Source of the DNA: Aptenodytes patagonicus
Lineage: Eukaryota; Chordata; Aves; Sphenisciformes; Spheniscidae
DNA length: 64,000 nt
Assembly: GCF_965638725.1 (NCBI RefSeq)
Contig: NC_134961.1
Location: forward strand, 620,001-684,000
Reading direction: 5' to 3'
Part shown: piece by piece, positions 41,801 to 53,170 of the stretch
How positions within the stretch are numbered: the stretch's first letter is position 1
Layout: the number at the start of each line of letters is the position of its first letter
Program-made: the position numbers and the translations under genes
Notes under the pieces: generated by a model
Told to the model about the DNA's origin: nothing
Seen by the model: only the letters and a program-made list of their open reading frames with translations
Database searches by the model: none

Positions 41801-43525
41801 TGAAATTTGTGTCTCTTTGATGTGCAACGAAGCTGGAAGTGGTCGTATCCTTTTACTTATTCATTTAATTTTAGTGTGTTTTTTCCTCTTCTAAATATCG
41901 GAAGTTATTTTTTGTGGAGGAAGAGCTCCAAAAATGCGCAGCAGCAGCTTTTGAAGTGCCAACATCACTGAACGTGGCTGAGTATGAACAAATCCTGCTT
42001 CCTGTCTCAGTGGCTGGAGCCACTGCTCACGTAGGCAAAACAAAGCCGAATCACCGTGGGTCTCCAGTTATCAAATGCAGGAGGAGCAAGGACAACGCAG
42101 GCCGTGTTTCTGCTCGTGGGAGCGGATCTCAGCTGCGCTGTGAGGCTGACTCAGAGCTGCACGGGGCCAGCGCTGCACCATCAGGGTTTGCATGTGAGTT
42201 AGACTTGCCAGCGATCTGCTCCGTCCTTTTCAGATTTGTCTCACCCTTGGTGATTTTGTCCGGGAGGAAGCAGCCTGAAGCGCACACGGCTGCTGCCTGG
42301 GCAGAACGGCGTTAACAGACCAAATCTTTGGGTCTCCAAGTAGTGCAGGAACTATATCTGTGGCTGTCCTCCTCGTGGCATTATCTGTTCAGTGCGTTGA
42401 GCTGGTGGGTGAGCTTTTATGGCATGTTAGCATATATTCAGCTAGGACCTGTCATGATGTTACCTGTTCCCTGGTCCCACTACATGCCACCCTTCAGTTG
42501 ATTTTGATGACATACCTATTTGGAGAGCAGGTTGGGTGGGCAGACCTTTCCTCTTGCCATGTTTGAATCCCGAACTGTTTCCGCAGTGAGGCTGTCTGAT
42601 GTAGCAGGGGGAAATACAGCCAGTGGGGAACACTGGACCCTAATGCATCAGCCCCTCTCATCGCCGCTGTAAGCGGCTGGGAGACCTTCGTGGTCACCAG
42701 TTTTGGATGTGTCAGTAATGGGAACCGTGGGCTTTGGGGTATCGATCCCTAATTGACTAGAGCCAGGGTCGCTGAGCATGGGAAGGAGGCGGATTAGAAA
42801 GCCTTGTGTTTCTGTATGCAGGACTGCGTGCTGCCCACCGGCTCTTTGGCTGTGCTCACTGCTGTAGAGAAACCTCAGACAGACCTCTTGGGGCCGGGAG
42901 TTTCGCCCTGGTCTGGGGGGATCCAGAGACCTGCTGTTCGTTCTTCTCCTCACCCAAAAGCTGCCTGAAATGAGACCCTGGGTCGACCAGGGAGCACAGA
43001 GCCAGCTGTAGGGGAGGGTGCACGGATCGAAGCTGTAGCTGGGGTGGGCCAAGCCCACTGTGATGGAGTCATGCTCTCCTGGTTGTGTCTGTCATGCTGC
43101 TGTGCCCCGGCAGGGCTAACGGGAGCGGTGGGAATCTGGATCTTTTGTTTTCTTCAGCAAAGCTCCAGCCTAGCCTGTGTGTAGGCTCCCATGCAGCTGT
43201 GGTTTAGTCCCTCGTGTCCACGCTGAATCCAAGCCACCCATAAAGGCCGCAAGCTCTGAGACGGTAGGGGAGGATGAGGAGTGACCGGGTGTGCCTATGC
43301 AGTCCCGCAGCAGTGCCATGGGGCAGGTGAAGCTTGCTGGAGCAGCGAGACCAGCCACAGCTTGCTGTCCCATCCATACTGCAGCAGCACGCGCCAGAGA
43401 GTGGGCCAGCATGGGTGATGCTTGCCGTTGCCAGAGCTGAGCACGACTTCAGGTTGCCAATCTCGACTTAAGGGAGATAACGGGCTTGCACTGAAAACAC
43501 AGTGCAAGAAATACCCCGCCAGAGC

Positions 43526-43745
43526 TCGGTGTGTTCAGCCGAGCAAAACAAAGTCTGAGTGAGGGCATGATGGCTGTTTGCAGCAAGCAGGGAGCGAAGG
43601 AAAGCTGTTCAGGCTCAAGGACAGATGAGTGTAATCTGGCTACAAATAAACTAGAAACTGTAAGGCTGTCAGAGCAGTGGGGGCCTGGAACAGGCTTCCC
43701 ACGGGAATAGCAGGAGCAGGACGGCCTACACACTGCTGGCATGTG
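43526..43745 (+). mobile_element. Possible old CR1-like LINE remnant
   Basis: The text GTGTTCAGCCGAGCAAAACA, GATGGCTGTTTGCAGCA, then AGAGCAGTGGGGGCCTGGA and ACAGGCTTCCCACGGGAATA follows the usual order of the CR1 open-reading-frame end and 3' region ('ggaacagccttcc...ggggagtag'). It is strongly diverged, with no intact frame and no terminal repeat. Confidence 0.45.
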
Positions 43746-46700
43746 AAGGGAAGTTTTGGGGTGTTGTCCCCAGAGAGGGAAAGAGGGATGGGCTGATGCA
43801 GCGGGTCCCCTCTGTCCTCTGATCCTTGTTCCGCTTGGTTTGTCACGCTGCCAGCCCATGGGGGCTCTTTGCTTGTCTCCTGCGTTTAACGGGAGCAGTG
43901 TTTGCAACAATGGCGTGGTGGGTTCATCTTCTGTTGTTAGTTTAAAGTAGAGGAGCCAGTAAAAACTGTTCTTCCAGTTAAGAAGAACTAATCTGCATTT
44001 CTAGCTGGAAATAGCATCTCCTCTGTCCATCCTTGTACTGGTAACCGACTCCTTTTGAGTCTTGTGATCCTGCGATGGGTCCTTGCTCCCAAAGGACCTG
44101 CACTAGACATTGGTGATTCCATCAGATCTTGAACTTAAGCCTGGTAAACTTAGCCTAATTTTTTTGTCAAGCTCTTATTTTTTTCCCTAGGTGCTCAGCT
44201 GGTCTATGGGCATGGTTATTCCAGTAAGCCCTAGTGTGGATGCAATTTCCGCAGGCTTTGGGAACGTTTCTTCCCATGTGAGAACAGATAGTTTGATCTA
44301 AGCTGTTTTCATGACACAGAAATGCACTGGTGGTTCAGCTTTAATAAACCAGAATGGTTAACGTGGGACAGCTTTGTAGAATGCTGGCAGAATGGCTCGT
44401 CTTGCTGGCGTGGCTGGCTGGAGATCCTGGGGCAAAGCGCGGCCTGCCAGGGGCGTCCTCCCTGGGAAGGGCACGCCAGGCTCTGCGTGCCGTGAAGTCT
44501 CTGCTGTGAGCTGCCACCCGACTCCCAAGTCCGTCTCTCTGTGGCGGTGCCGTGGGCAGGAGAAGTCTTGTTTCTCTTTTGCAAGACAGAGGGAGCAAAG
44601 TAAGTTGGCTTTGCTGAAAGCTGGTGGGTAAAACCAGAAATGACCAGCAGCAAGAGTCCTTGTTACGTGCTTCTGGGGATCGTGTTTTGATGCAGAATAC
44701 TGCTGTGTTTTTGTTTAGCGGCTGGATCTTCCCAGCTCACCTGCCTGTGCCCAGCTACCATCAACCTGCTTCAGCCCAGAAGGGCCCTCCCGGTGGGGCA
44801 CGCTCCAGGGTCCCCTCTCTCCTGCGCTGGGTGGGTGCTGCTCAGGGAAACTCTGCCTCTTCGCAGGGGTGCTGCTAGCTAGCTCCTGAGAGCAAGGTTG
44901 CCTCTCCGTGCTGCCATACGAGGGGGAAGATCTGGGTTGCTTTGCTTTGGCCACGTTGCTTTTGAGAGGGAATACCTGCAGGGTCGTCCGTGCCAGGGCG
45001 GCGAGTGATGTCCTGGGGTAGCTCCGGACCCAGCACGGAGGGGAAGCCTTGTGCCCTCCAGCTCCCCACGGAGCTCTCTGGCGGAAATGGGCTGGGGCAG
45101 GTTTTGTGCTTCTCACGTTAAGATAAAAGAAAGCACAGGAGAAACGGCTTCTAAGAGGCTTAAAAGCAACAGGCTTTCTTTTCCTCCTGGGAAGGGCACA
45201 CAGCCAACATCTTGCTCTTTACGGATCTCTCTTAATAAGCAGAATATTGCATTAAGAGTGACTGAGTCTGCCAAGCACGAGCAGAACAGCTCTGCAGCCC
45301 CTGCAGCTTCCTTCATGCCAGTACCCGCGTGGCTCTGAGGTCCGCTGGCCGTCGCCCTCGTGGCTGCCTTTTCCTGCTGGTCAAGGTGGCAGGATTAATT
45401 GCTGGCTCAATCTGGGGCTGTTGCTTCATCTGGCGGGTGTTTCCAGAGCGGCTGGTGGAGCACGTGGGTGGGATTGCCTCTTGGTCTCCTCGTCTCCTGA
45501 GTTTTCTCAACAGCTGCTTTGATGACGGGGGGGAGTAAGGCCGGGGAGTGTTGAAAGATGTTACGTTATGGGAAGGCAGCCTCTGAGCGGTAATGGGAGG
45601 AGATCTGTTACATTAGAAAAGCCGTGGGCTCAGCTGGCCTGCGAGGGCAAGGAAAGCTCCCCGGCAGGCCGGCGTCCCCAGGTGAGGACTCGGGGATGCT
45701 CCGGTTGGGCTGGGCTCATCCAGGAGCCCTGAAGACATGGGGACAGGAAGGTCTGAGGCTCCTGGGTGTGCAGGGTGGGTCGGCTGGCTACTTTCAGAAG
45801 AATAAGTCCTCCTTTTCTTTACATCCCCAGTGAAGCTAAAAAGAGCGCGGCCCAATTTGTAGCTTTGTAGGTCACTGAAGGAGAAGGAGGGCTCTGCAAT
45901 GCGCTGCACTTCGGGTGCTTTCCTCCGCCTGGAAGCGCTCTGTGCCACGGCAGCTCTGCTGTACCTGCTGCACGGGACGGCTCTCCTTCCCCTGGCTCTT
46001 AAGGAAGAAATTGGAGAGAAAAGCAGGAGGAAGATGACCCCCAGCCACCCTTGGATTTGACGCTGTGTGTCTGCAACATAACACTTAAGACCTCCGGGGA
46101 GAAATATTAGTCAGTAAATGTGGACATCCCGGGGAGACCCTATGCCGGTCCAAGCTTTGCTCATCTCCTGGGGGGATCAGCATGCCGCTCCGTGATCAGC
46201 AAGGGGTAATGGTGCTCCGCTGCAGACTTGTGACCTGATTAGATTTCCTGCCACCTTGCAGGAGGCTGCTCGGAGGCAGGGAGCGTGAGCTAGAAAAACA
46301 GGAGTGGAATAAAGCAAAGCCAAGCAGGTTGAGGAGGGCTGGGTCTTCCTTCCCGTGTTTGCCGAGGCCTTGGCTTCCCTTGGCCCAGCAGCCGCAGGCG
46401 GAGGTGGCTGTGCCCCCCGGGCACCCCTCTGAGCACACCTGCAACGCAGGCAGGATGGGCAGCGCTCGCTGCCTGGCCCGGTGCCCGTGGAGGCTTGTGC
46501 CGTGCCGTGCCGTGGAGGTTGGTGTGCCCCGGGCAGGTTGCCCAGCACGTGGCATCGGTGCCAGGGCTGGAGGGAGCCTCGCTGCCTAAGCAGTGACCCC
46601 AGCGGGGTGCTGCCCGGCTCAGCCCTGCTCCGGCACCCCTCGGCCCCAAGCTCTCTGGGGCTGGGCAGGCGGTTCGTGCCTCGCCAGGGCTGCAGGGCAG

Positions 46701-48152
46701 CCTTGCTGGTCATGCCTGGGGTGGGTAATGTGGCAGCCACACCTGCTCCGGCCATTTCTTTGGGTCCAGAGCTGCCCTGGTTGTGCCTGTGGGATTTTTA
46801 CAGGTTGGTCATAGCCCGGGTGCGTTTTTCCTGCTCAGTCGGGGGCTGCTGGAATGGGACCTGTGGGACCGGCTGAGAAAGCACCGTCCTCGCAGCAGGC
46901 TGACCTGCCTCGAGGAGAGCAGGAGACCAAGGGAAATGGGACAAGCAGGGTCACATTTGCTCCTGGCCCTTCGGGGATGAAGGATGTGGGGGGTTCGGGT
47001 AGCTGTGCCCAGACCCCGAGGGGAGCTCCTAGCGCTGCTCCCCGGGCACTGACAGCAATGTCACCGTGTCCCATGCCTGATGGCAGCCTTCCCAAGCACC
47101 GAGTGAACAGCCTCTTATTTGTATTTCCCAATTTAGTCACGTCCTACCAGATATAACTGAGCCAGAGTAAACAGGGAAAGCAGGTTTCCTGATGTCGTTG
47201 CACTTCCTTGGTGTTCAGATCATGTCGGTGGGGCTTTTCCGTGTGCCGAGGACACGTAGCCTCGTGCCTGCCATCGAGGGGGCACACGTGGGGAGGTTCC
47301 TGCCCAGACCCGCTCTCCCCACGCCTGCACCAGGGAGGGGAGGGGGTTTGGCGTGGCGGCCAAGGCAGCGCTGTAGCAGTGGCTCCTCTCCATCGCTGTA
47401 ACTCTCTTGCTGTCTCCTTTCACACAGATTGGGTGGGGTAAGACAGCTTCCAAAATACGCTGCACAGAAGAATTGTTTTCTCAGCTCTGTCGAGGCCTCT
47501 GAGCTCCTTGCTGCAAGGAAGAGGACAGGTAAATTTTACCCCAGGTAAAATAATGTCTCCAGCTGTTAAAGATGGTTTCACCTTAACTCACTCGATGAGA
47601 GTATTCAGAGATGCGCTCTGTGGGTTTGCGCCCTCCACCTCAGAGTTTGTGCTTCAGGCTTGGGGTCCTGCCCATCCCCTCAGGGCGCAGCGTTGCATAT
47701 CACTCTGCTGGGTGGAGCTGGGGGGGCTGTGGGCAACGTGGGCAGCTCTTCCCCATCTTTGGTCCCGTAACGCTGCAGCCGAGGCGCTTGGCAGAGCAGC
47801 TTCCAGCCCAGTACTGCCCCAGCACGTGGGCAATGCAGCTGAGAGCCGCACCGATGAGCTGCTCTTGCACCATGCGTGGGCGTTATGGGGAAAGCCCTGC
47901 AGAGCCGGCAGGAAGATGTTACACCTTGGATTTGCTGCCTGGGTTGAAGCCTGTCCAGCTTTGGGGCCATGGCCTTGTTTCTGCCTGTGGCGGGGGGCTG
48001 AGGCCAGTGCAGCGGTGGTGCCAGCCCCGGACCCCTCCGTTACCTGCTACCTCCTTCCCCAAGCACCACGCAGCTCTGGGCGGGTGCCTGTGTGCGGCCA
48101 AAGGCTGGCATCTCTTCTAAAGGCTTCTGTCCTTGCAGGGCCGCCCTGAGCC

Positions 48153-49946
48153 ATGTCCAGCGACCCTCCGCCACCCTACCCGGGAGGCCCCTCGGCACCG
48201 CTGATAGAAGAGAAGCATGGCCCCCCGCCCGCGGCAGGTACTGGAGGGGATCCCAGCTGCTCTGGGGTGTCGGGGTGACACTGCTGAGCGGGCAGGAGCC
48301 AAGTGAGCATGGTTTCCCCGGGAGCGCTGTGGCCGTGGCCTCTCCTTGCAGCTCTGCCCTGCAGTGTGCTGGGGAGGGTGGTGCGATGCCCGGCTCCGTC
48401 TGTCACCATGTTACCCTCCGGGGGTGGCAGGAGGTCCCAGGGGGAGTGACAAGAGCAGAAAGCGCTCCCTGCTCAAAGCCTGGCTCTGCTCACTGCTGTG
48501 AGTAACGTGGGGTGAATCTGGGTTTCCTGTGGGCCCAGAGGACAAGGCTTGGGGGCTGCCCCCCACCCCATGTCGTGTCTCCCTTCCCTGCTGGGGCCAA
48601 CCCCCCCAGACCACTCAGCCAAGCCACCATCTCCCCATCAGCTCTGCCGCCTCCCGCCCTGGCTGCTGACTCTGTGTTTCCTTTCAGATGGCGTCGCCCC
48701 TGTCGTGGGACAGCCCCAGGGGGTTCCCATCCCCCCTCCTGAATTTGGGCCCCCCCCATACGAGCCACCCTCGCAGCCGGGCTTTGTGCCACCCCACATG
48801 CCCACAGACAGCTCCGGGCCCTACCTGCCGCCTGGTGAGTACTGCGGGGGGCTGCGTGAAGTAGGGGGTGGTGATGGGCAAGGACACACATGTGTGTCCC
48901 CCGGAAGCACATGTCTCCCGGTGCCGTGGGGGGACGCAGCGGGGGGCTGGGGCTGCCATTTGGAGCTTGCAGCGAGGCTCCTCGGGGTGGGGTGGGGGGG
49001 CACAGTGCCTGCAGCAGGGTTGGCCCCAAGTCCATAACCAAGGTGGTGGTGTGGCAGCAGGGTGGGGCCAGGATCCGGCCTCTCCTGCCGCATACAGCGA
49101 CGCTCACCTCTGCACATTTCTCATTCCCAGCAGGTTATTACCCACCCCCAGGCCCTCACCCCCCCATGGGCTACTACCCTGCCCCGGGCCACTACCCCTC
49201 TCCCGGCGGCCACACGGCGACAGTCCTCGTCCCGTCAGGGGCTGCCACCACAGTGACGGTGCTGCAGGGAGAGATCTTCCAGGGCGCCCCCGTGCAGACG
49301 GTGTGTCCCCACTGCCAGCAAGCCATCACCACCAAGATCACCTACGAGATCGGGCTCATGAGCTTTCTTCTTGGCTTCTTCTGCTGCTTCGTGGGGTAGG
49401 TGCTGCAAGCGGAGCTGGGGCCTCCCTGCCGCCAGCAGCCCCGCAGTGATGGTGATCGCTCTGCCCTGGTCCTGGTGGTCCGATGCCGGTGGCCTTGGCC
49501 GAGCTGTTGGGCGTGGAGGGGGCCTTGGCACTGAGGTGTTACTGGGGCAGCAGCTGGGTTCCTTGGGTGACAGTGCCTGGAGACCGGGGCTCCTGCCCGG
49601 GGAGGGGAAGGTGCCACCACCGAAGGCCTGTTGTGTAGCTTGGCATCAGAGGGCCTTTGTGCAGGAGCCGTCCATCCCCGGGCCCAGAACCCGCGGCGCT
49701 GCTGAGAGCCACGGTCTCTCCTCGCAGCCGAGGGCTGGCAGCAACGGGGGCTACGGGAGGGGAGGGGGCGCTTGTTGCAGCCCCCTGCCCCAGCAGTGGA
49801 GGTAGGTCAGGCCTCAGCGCCTGCGTGTGTCTCACCAGGCTGTCCCTTCCCTCTGCGAGGTGCACGACTGCTCACTAACGAAGCGCTTACCCTTGTAGCG
49901 GCGGCAGCAGCACACCCCGGGGACAGGGTGCTTTGTGCTGCCCTTT

Positions 49947-49981
<35 letters not shown>

Positions 49982-50275
49982 GGTCATGGTTGGCTCCCAG
50001 GGGCAAGTACTCGCCTCTCTTGCCCATGCCCCAGAGCGAACCCCATGTGCGCCCCCGCCCCACCTCCTGCTCCTCCCCCCCCCCCCACCGCCCGCAGGCT
50101 GTGCCCACGAGCTGCCTCTGGGGTGCCCGAGCTCACAGCACTCTGCCTCTTCCTGTGCTCCAGGTGTGATCTCTGCTGCTGCCTGATCCCCTGCCTGTTC
50201 GATGACTTCAAGGATGTGACACACACGTGTCCCAACTGCAAGGCCTATATCTACACGTACAAGCGCATGTGCTAA
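48153..50275 (+). CDS. CDIP1: CDIP1 (cell death-inducing p53 target 1, LITAF domain)
   Basis: A 201-aa late endosomal/lysosomal membrane protein; in mammals a p53-induced pro-apoptotic factor acting through TNF-alpha and, at the ER, BAP31. Four coding exons: 48153-48237, 48688-48834, 49134-49395, 50164-50275; phases 1, 1, 2 join in frame. Start [20 protein letters not shown] matches the family. Residues 1-105 are Pro/Gly/Tyr-rich with PPPYEPP. The LITAF domain spans about 130-201, with zinc-binding CPHC (135-138) and CPNC (187-190) around a hydrophobic insert ([15 protein letters not shown], continuing [10 protein letters not shown]) that dips into the membrane. Human CDIP1 has 208 aa. CDLCCC carries an extra Cys where I recall Gly in mammals. 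Exon 3 has a tandem CAGCAG acceptor (49128-49133); the distal site fits the family, the proximal site adds one Ala. Upstream non-coding exons probably start near 27.7-28.1 kb. Confidence 0.96.
48238..48687 (+). other. CDIP1: CDIP1 intron between coding exons 1 and 2
   Basis: A 450-bp GC-rich intron with donor GTACTG and acceptor TTTCCTTTCAG. Nothing else was recognised in it. Confidence 0.85.
48835..49133 (+). other. CDIP1: CDIP1 intron between coding exons 2 and 3
   Basis: A 299-bp intron with donor GTGAGT, ending in the tandem acceptor CCCAGCAG. No other feature was seen. Confidence 0.85.
49396..50163 (+). other. CDIP1: CDIP1 intron between coding exons 3 and 4
   Basis: A 768-bp intron with donor GTAGGT and acceptor GTGCTCCAG, carrying the (CAG)11 tract. 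A C run at about 50078-50090 precedes the acceptor. Confidence 0.85.
49948..49980 (+). repeat. (CAG)11 trinucleotide repeat in a CDIP1 intron
   Basis: Eleven uninterrupted CAG units in the sense strand, 184 bp before the last coding exon. Each unit is itself a potential AG acceptor. Open frames through it read as Gln, Ala or Ser runs but have no supporting exon structure. Confidence 0.97.
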
Positions 50276-51690
50276 CAGCACCCCGGGAGCCCGAGCCACT
50301 GGAATGACACCGGCCCTTCTCCCGCTGCCATCCTAGTCTATGCGTGTGCAACACTCCTTTGCTTAACCCTCCGGTGGTGTGTATGTGTGTATCCCCAGCT
50401 CCCTCCCGCTCAGAGCTGCGACCACCTTCCCCAAGCTCCGGTCCTCGCTGTGAAGAGTTGGATTGGCAACGCTGGCGTGGGTGCACAGGGGAGGTGGGCC
50501 CAGGCCCCACGTGCTGTGTGTGGGGCTGCCCTGCAGTGTGCAGGAGTGGCAGGGGGGGGGGAGGGGGCATCCCTCTGCACCCCCTTACGTGCCAGGGCAC
50601 TAGCGAGGCCCCTCTCGCCTGGAGCACCCCAGCGCAGGGGTGCCTGGCTGCAGGGGTGTGCTGCTGCCACAGGGAGCTGCTGCAGGCAGGGGGGCACCTG
50701 CCACCCAGGAGGTGAAGGGGAGACCCGAGCGGCCCGCAGCGCACACAGGGAGAGGCAGCATGGCCCCTGTGGCACTTTTAGGAAGGGGCTCGGTGGTGGC
50801 TCGGTCTTGAAGAGAGAGGGTAGTGCCACGCGTGCCAGGTTTCAGCGTGGTTCACGGCCCTCTCCAGCAGGGTCAGCGTGCAGCCCGTAGGCAAAGCCCC
50901 TTCCCAAGGAGAGGCAGGCAGAGCCGCCTTCGAGGCACGGTGGAGGGGAAAACGGCGTCTGCCTTGCCCTGGGACTGCAGCACTGCACCCTTAATCAGCA
51001 CCTCCGTCCTGCCGGAGCGGCTGCCAGCGCCTGGTGGCCACGGCTGCTCCAGCTGCATGCGCCTCCTCCCAGCCCCTGCTGTGGCTCTTTCGGCAAAGGA
51101 AAGCCCCTGGCAGTTCCTCGCCCACCTGGCAAACTGTTAGCGAAAACGCATCCGGCATGTCGCTACCTGCCCCGGTGCTGTAGATTAGAGGAGTTTGTTA
51201 CCAGGCCGCAGCTGGCTCGCAGCTCTGGAGCAGACCCATGCCCACCCACTGCAGAGCCACGTCCCGAACCCGGCAGGGGCTGCGGGCGCACACCCTGCAG
51301 CGCCCGTCCTGCCACCACCACAGCTGCACCCTGTGGGGTTCCTCGTTGCATGTGGGTGTAGGGGTTTATTTTTAGCTCACTTGATATGGGGCAGAAAGAA
51401 GGGGGCAAGCGGGCAGTGACAGGAGCTGCCAGCAGCACTATAACAGACGAGGGCAAGAGGATCTGGGAGCCATTTTCAGCCTCTCTGCGGCTGCTCCTCC
51501 TACCCCTCCCCTGGCCCCTGCAGCCAGGGCAGCTGGAGCGTGCAGCCGCCAGAGCAAAGCAGGGGGTCTCTCAGTACGCAGGTCTGCAAACACAGCCCGG
51601 CCTGCACGGGCAGCTGCTGTTTGCTCAGAGGCAGAACTGTGGCACGAGTCAGTGTTTTTATGTAAATAAATAACAGACCCTGAACTCCGT
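50276..51690 (+). other. CDIP1: CDIP1 3' UTR
   Basis: About 1.4 kb from the TAA stop to the poly(A) signal. It is GC-rich with no second gene recognised. The last 60 bases become AT-rich around the signal. Confidence 0.7.
51665..51670 (+). terminator. CDIP1: CDIP1 poly(A) signal AATAAA
   Basis: AATAAA within TGTAAATAAATAACAG. A GT-rich stretch (CCGTGTACATCTTTTC) follows some 20 bases on, as expected for a downstream element. Confidence 0.75.
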
Positions 51691-52523
51691 GTACATCTTT
51701 TCTTCTTCTCCCCCCCCCCCCCCCCAAACCCACAGCAGATCCGCCCCCCTGGGAAGCTGAGGATGAGGAGGGATGGCATGGGGGAAGTGGGGCACAGCAG
51801 TGCCAAGCACTGGAGGAGGAGCAGCAGCTTCCCTACCCCAGGGCAGGGCAGCAGAGGCCCCGGGGGTAACGGGACCTTTCCCTACCCAGCCCTTAGCTGC
51901 AGCTGGGGCTTCCTCAGCTCTGCCACTCAGGCAGCCCCTCTCCTTGTGCCCAAGCTGAAGAGGAGAAACACCCCCCAAGACTGGGCTGGAGGAAGGCAGA
52001 GGGGTACCACTGTCACCAGGCCCAGCCCAAGCTGAAGAGGAGAAACACCCCCCAAGACTGGGCTGGAGGAAGGCAGAGGGGTACCGCTGTCACCAGGCCC
52101 AGGTCCTTCCTGAGGCCCAGCACAGCACCAGAGAGCAAGAGGCAGCTGTGTGATCCCGGAGCACCTTCCCTGCCTCCAGGGGAGCATCGCCCCCGGCAGA
52201 GCAGGAGCCCCCTCACCAGGGGAAAGGCCCGGGCCATCGCAGCGCCTGGCTGTGCCCTTGGAGCAGGGGCAGTGGGTCCCCTCCCCCCAGGAGCTGGGGG
52301 AAACCCAAGGGGAGGCAGCAGTGACGGGGTGGGATGTAACGGCAGGAGCATCTCTGGGACTGCACGAGTCAGAAAGAGACAAGTACAACAGCGTGGGAGC
52401 CTGTACCCCCTCCGCTCCTCCCCATTAACCTCCTCCCCCCCACAGACCCACACCTCGCAGCATAGTCCGCTCACTCTCCCAGTGACACGCGTTTGGCTTT
52501 CCCCAGCTACAGCATTGCAACTT
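51691..52523. other. Convergent intergenic gap between CDIP1 and HMOX2
   Basis: About 0.8 kb between the two poly(A) signals. It contains a pyrimidine tract with about 16 consecutive C near 51711-51726 and the 77-bp tandem duplication. No gene was seen. Confidence 0.7.
51948..52101. repeat. Two-copy 77-bp tandem duplication
   Basis: The segment beginning GCCCAAGCTGAAGAGGAGAA occurs at 51948-52024 and again, head to tail, at 52025-52101. The only difference seen is one base (ACCACTG versus ACCGCTG). The near identity indicates a recent duplication, or an assembly artefact. Confidence 0.95.
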
Positions 52524-52529
52524 TTTATT
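52524..52529 (-). terminator. HMOX2: HMOX2 distal poly(A) signal AATAAA
   Basis: TTTATT on the plus strand (AATAAA in the gene's sense), 642 bases beyond the stop codon, in a locally AT-rich patch. It would give a 3' UTR of roughly 0.67 kb. Confidence 0.6.
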
Positions 52530-53170
52530 CCAGTCAAGGCAAAAACCCAAACGAACCACCCCACAACCCCAATGTTGAACAATACACGTTTGTCACCTTC
52601 ACACCCCCACCCACCCGGTCCTGTCCCCAGCCCCAGGGAGCTTCCTCCAACACGAGTTAGGCTTGGTGCCCCGGGACACCGCACTTCCAGCTAATGGCCC
52701 CATGGCACAGCCACTGCAGCACGACTGAAACATCAGTTTCTCAGGGTAAGAAACCGAGTGCTCTTGACTGAAAAGACCGATGACGCCTTCTCAGGTTGCA
52801 GCCCAGGGCAGGAAACTGGCTCCAGCAACTGCTCCCCGGGAAGGAGATGAAAAGCCAAGCATGTGAAGCCTTTGCCAGTACAGGACAAGACATCTCTAGA
52901 CTTAAAAGCTGCCCCAGCCCGGGTAGGGCAGTGCTGAAGTGGAATCCTCACAGCGGATCAGTCCTGTACGCTAGTCAGCTAAAGACATTATATTACAGTG
53001 CTTGCATTACTGGTGTGCAAGAGTCTTTGACAGTCCCGCAGGATTCTTGTTTATTTTCTTACTTCTACCCTGCAGTCAACTCACCACCACCAGCAAGGGA
53101 ACAGTTTGAAGAAGGACGGGGCGCGCCTCTCCCCTTGCCACCCATTTAGAGCCACGCGCCGCTCTCGGCA
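52530..53170 (-). other. HMOX2: HMOX2 3' UTR
   Basis: Sequence between the stop codon and the distal poly(A) signal, of moderate GC with no repeats. It includes a second AATAAA that could end a shorter transcript. Confidence 0.6.
53050..53055 (-). terminator. HMOX2: HMOX2 proximal poly(A) signal AATAAA
   Basis: TTTATT on the plus strand, about 116 bases after the stop. It is a canonical hexamer in an AT-rich patch and allows a very short 3' UTR as an alternative end. Confidence 0.5.

Larger units (their letters stand above)
28081..48138 (+). other. CDIP1: Probable long 5' intron of CDIP1 (20 kb without a supported exon)
   Basis: About 20 kb of lower-GC sequence with AT-rich pockets near 29.2-29.5, 32.1-32.3 and 38.2-38.6 kb. 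No open frame here has both splice sites and recognisable homology. Two segments look like old CR1-type LINE remnants (listed separately). Small simple repeats occur, such as (ATTC)3 near 29435. The stretch ends at the acceptor TCCTTGCAG at 48138. It may also hold non-coding 5' exons or enhancers of CDIP1, which cannot be recognised without transcript or conservation data. Confidence 0.5.

Noticed and set aside
41914-42315. 133-aa plus-strand open frame in the CDIP1 intron
   Set aside because: No homology recognised, no flanking splice signals of note, and length within chance expectation.
49935-50186. Open frames encoding Ala, Gln or Ser runs through the CAG repeat
   Set aside because: The CAG tract lies in a CDIP1 intron. 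None of the frames joins the flanking exons in phase.
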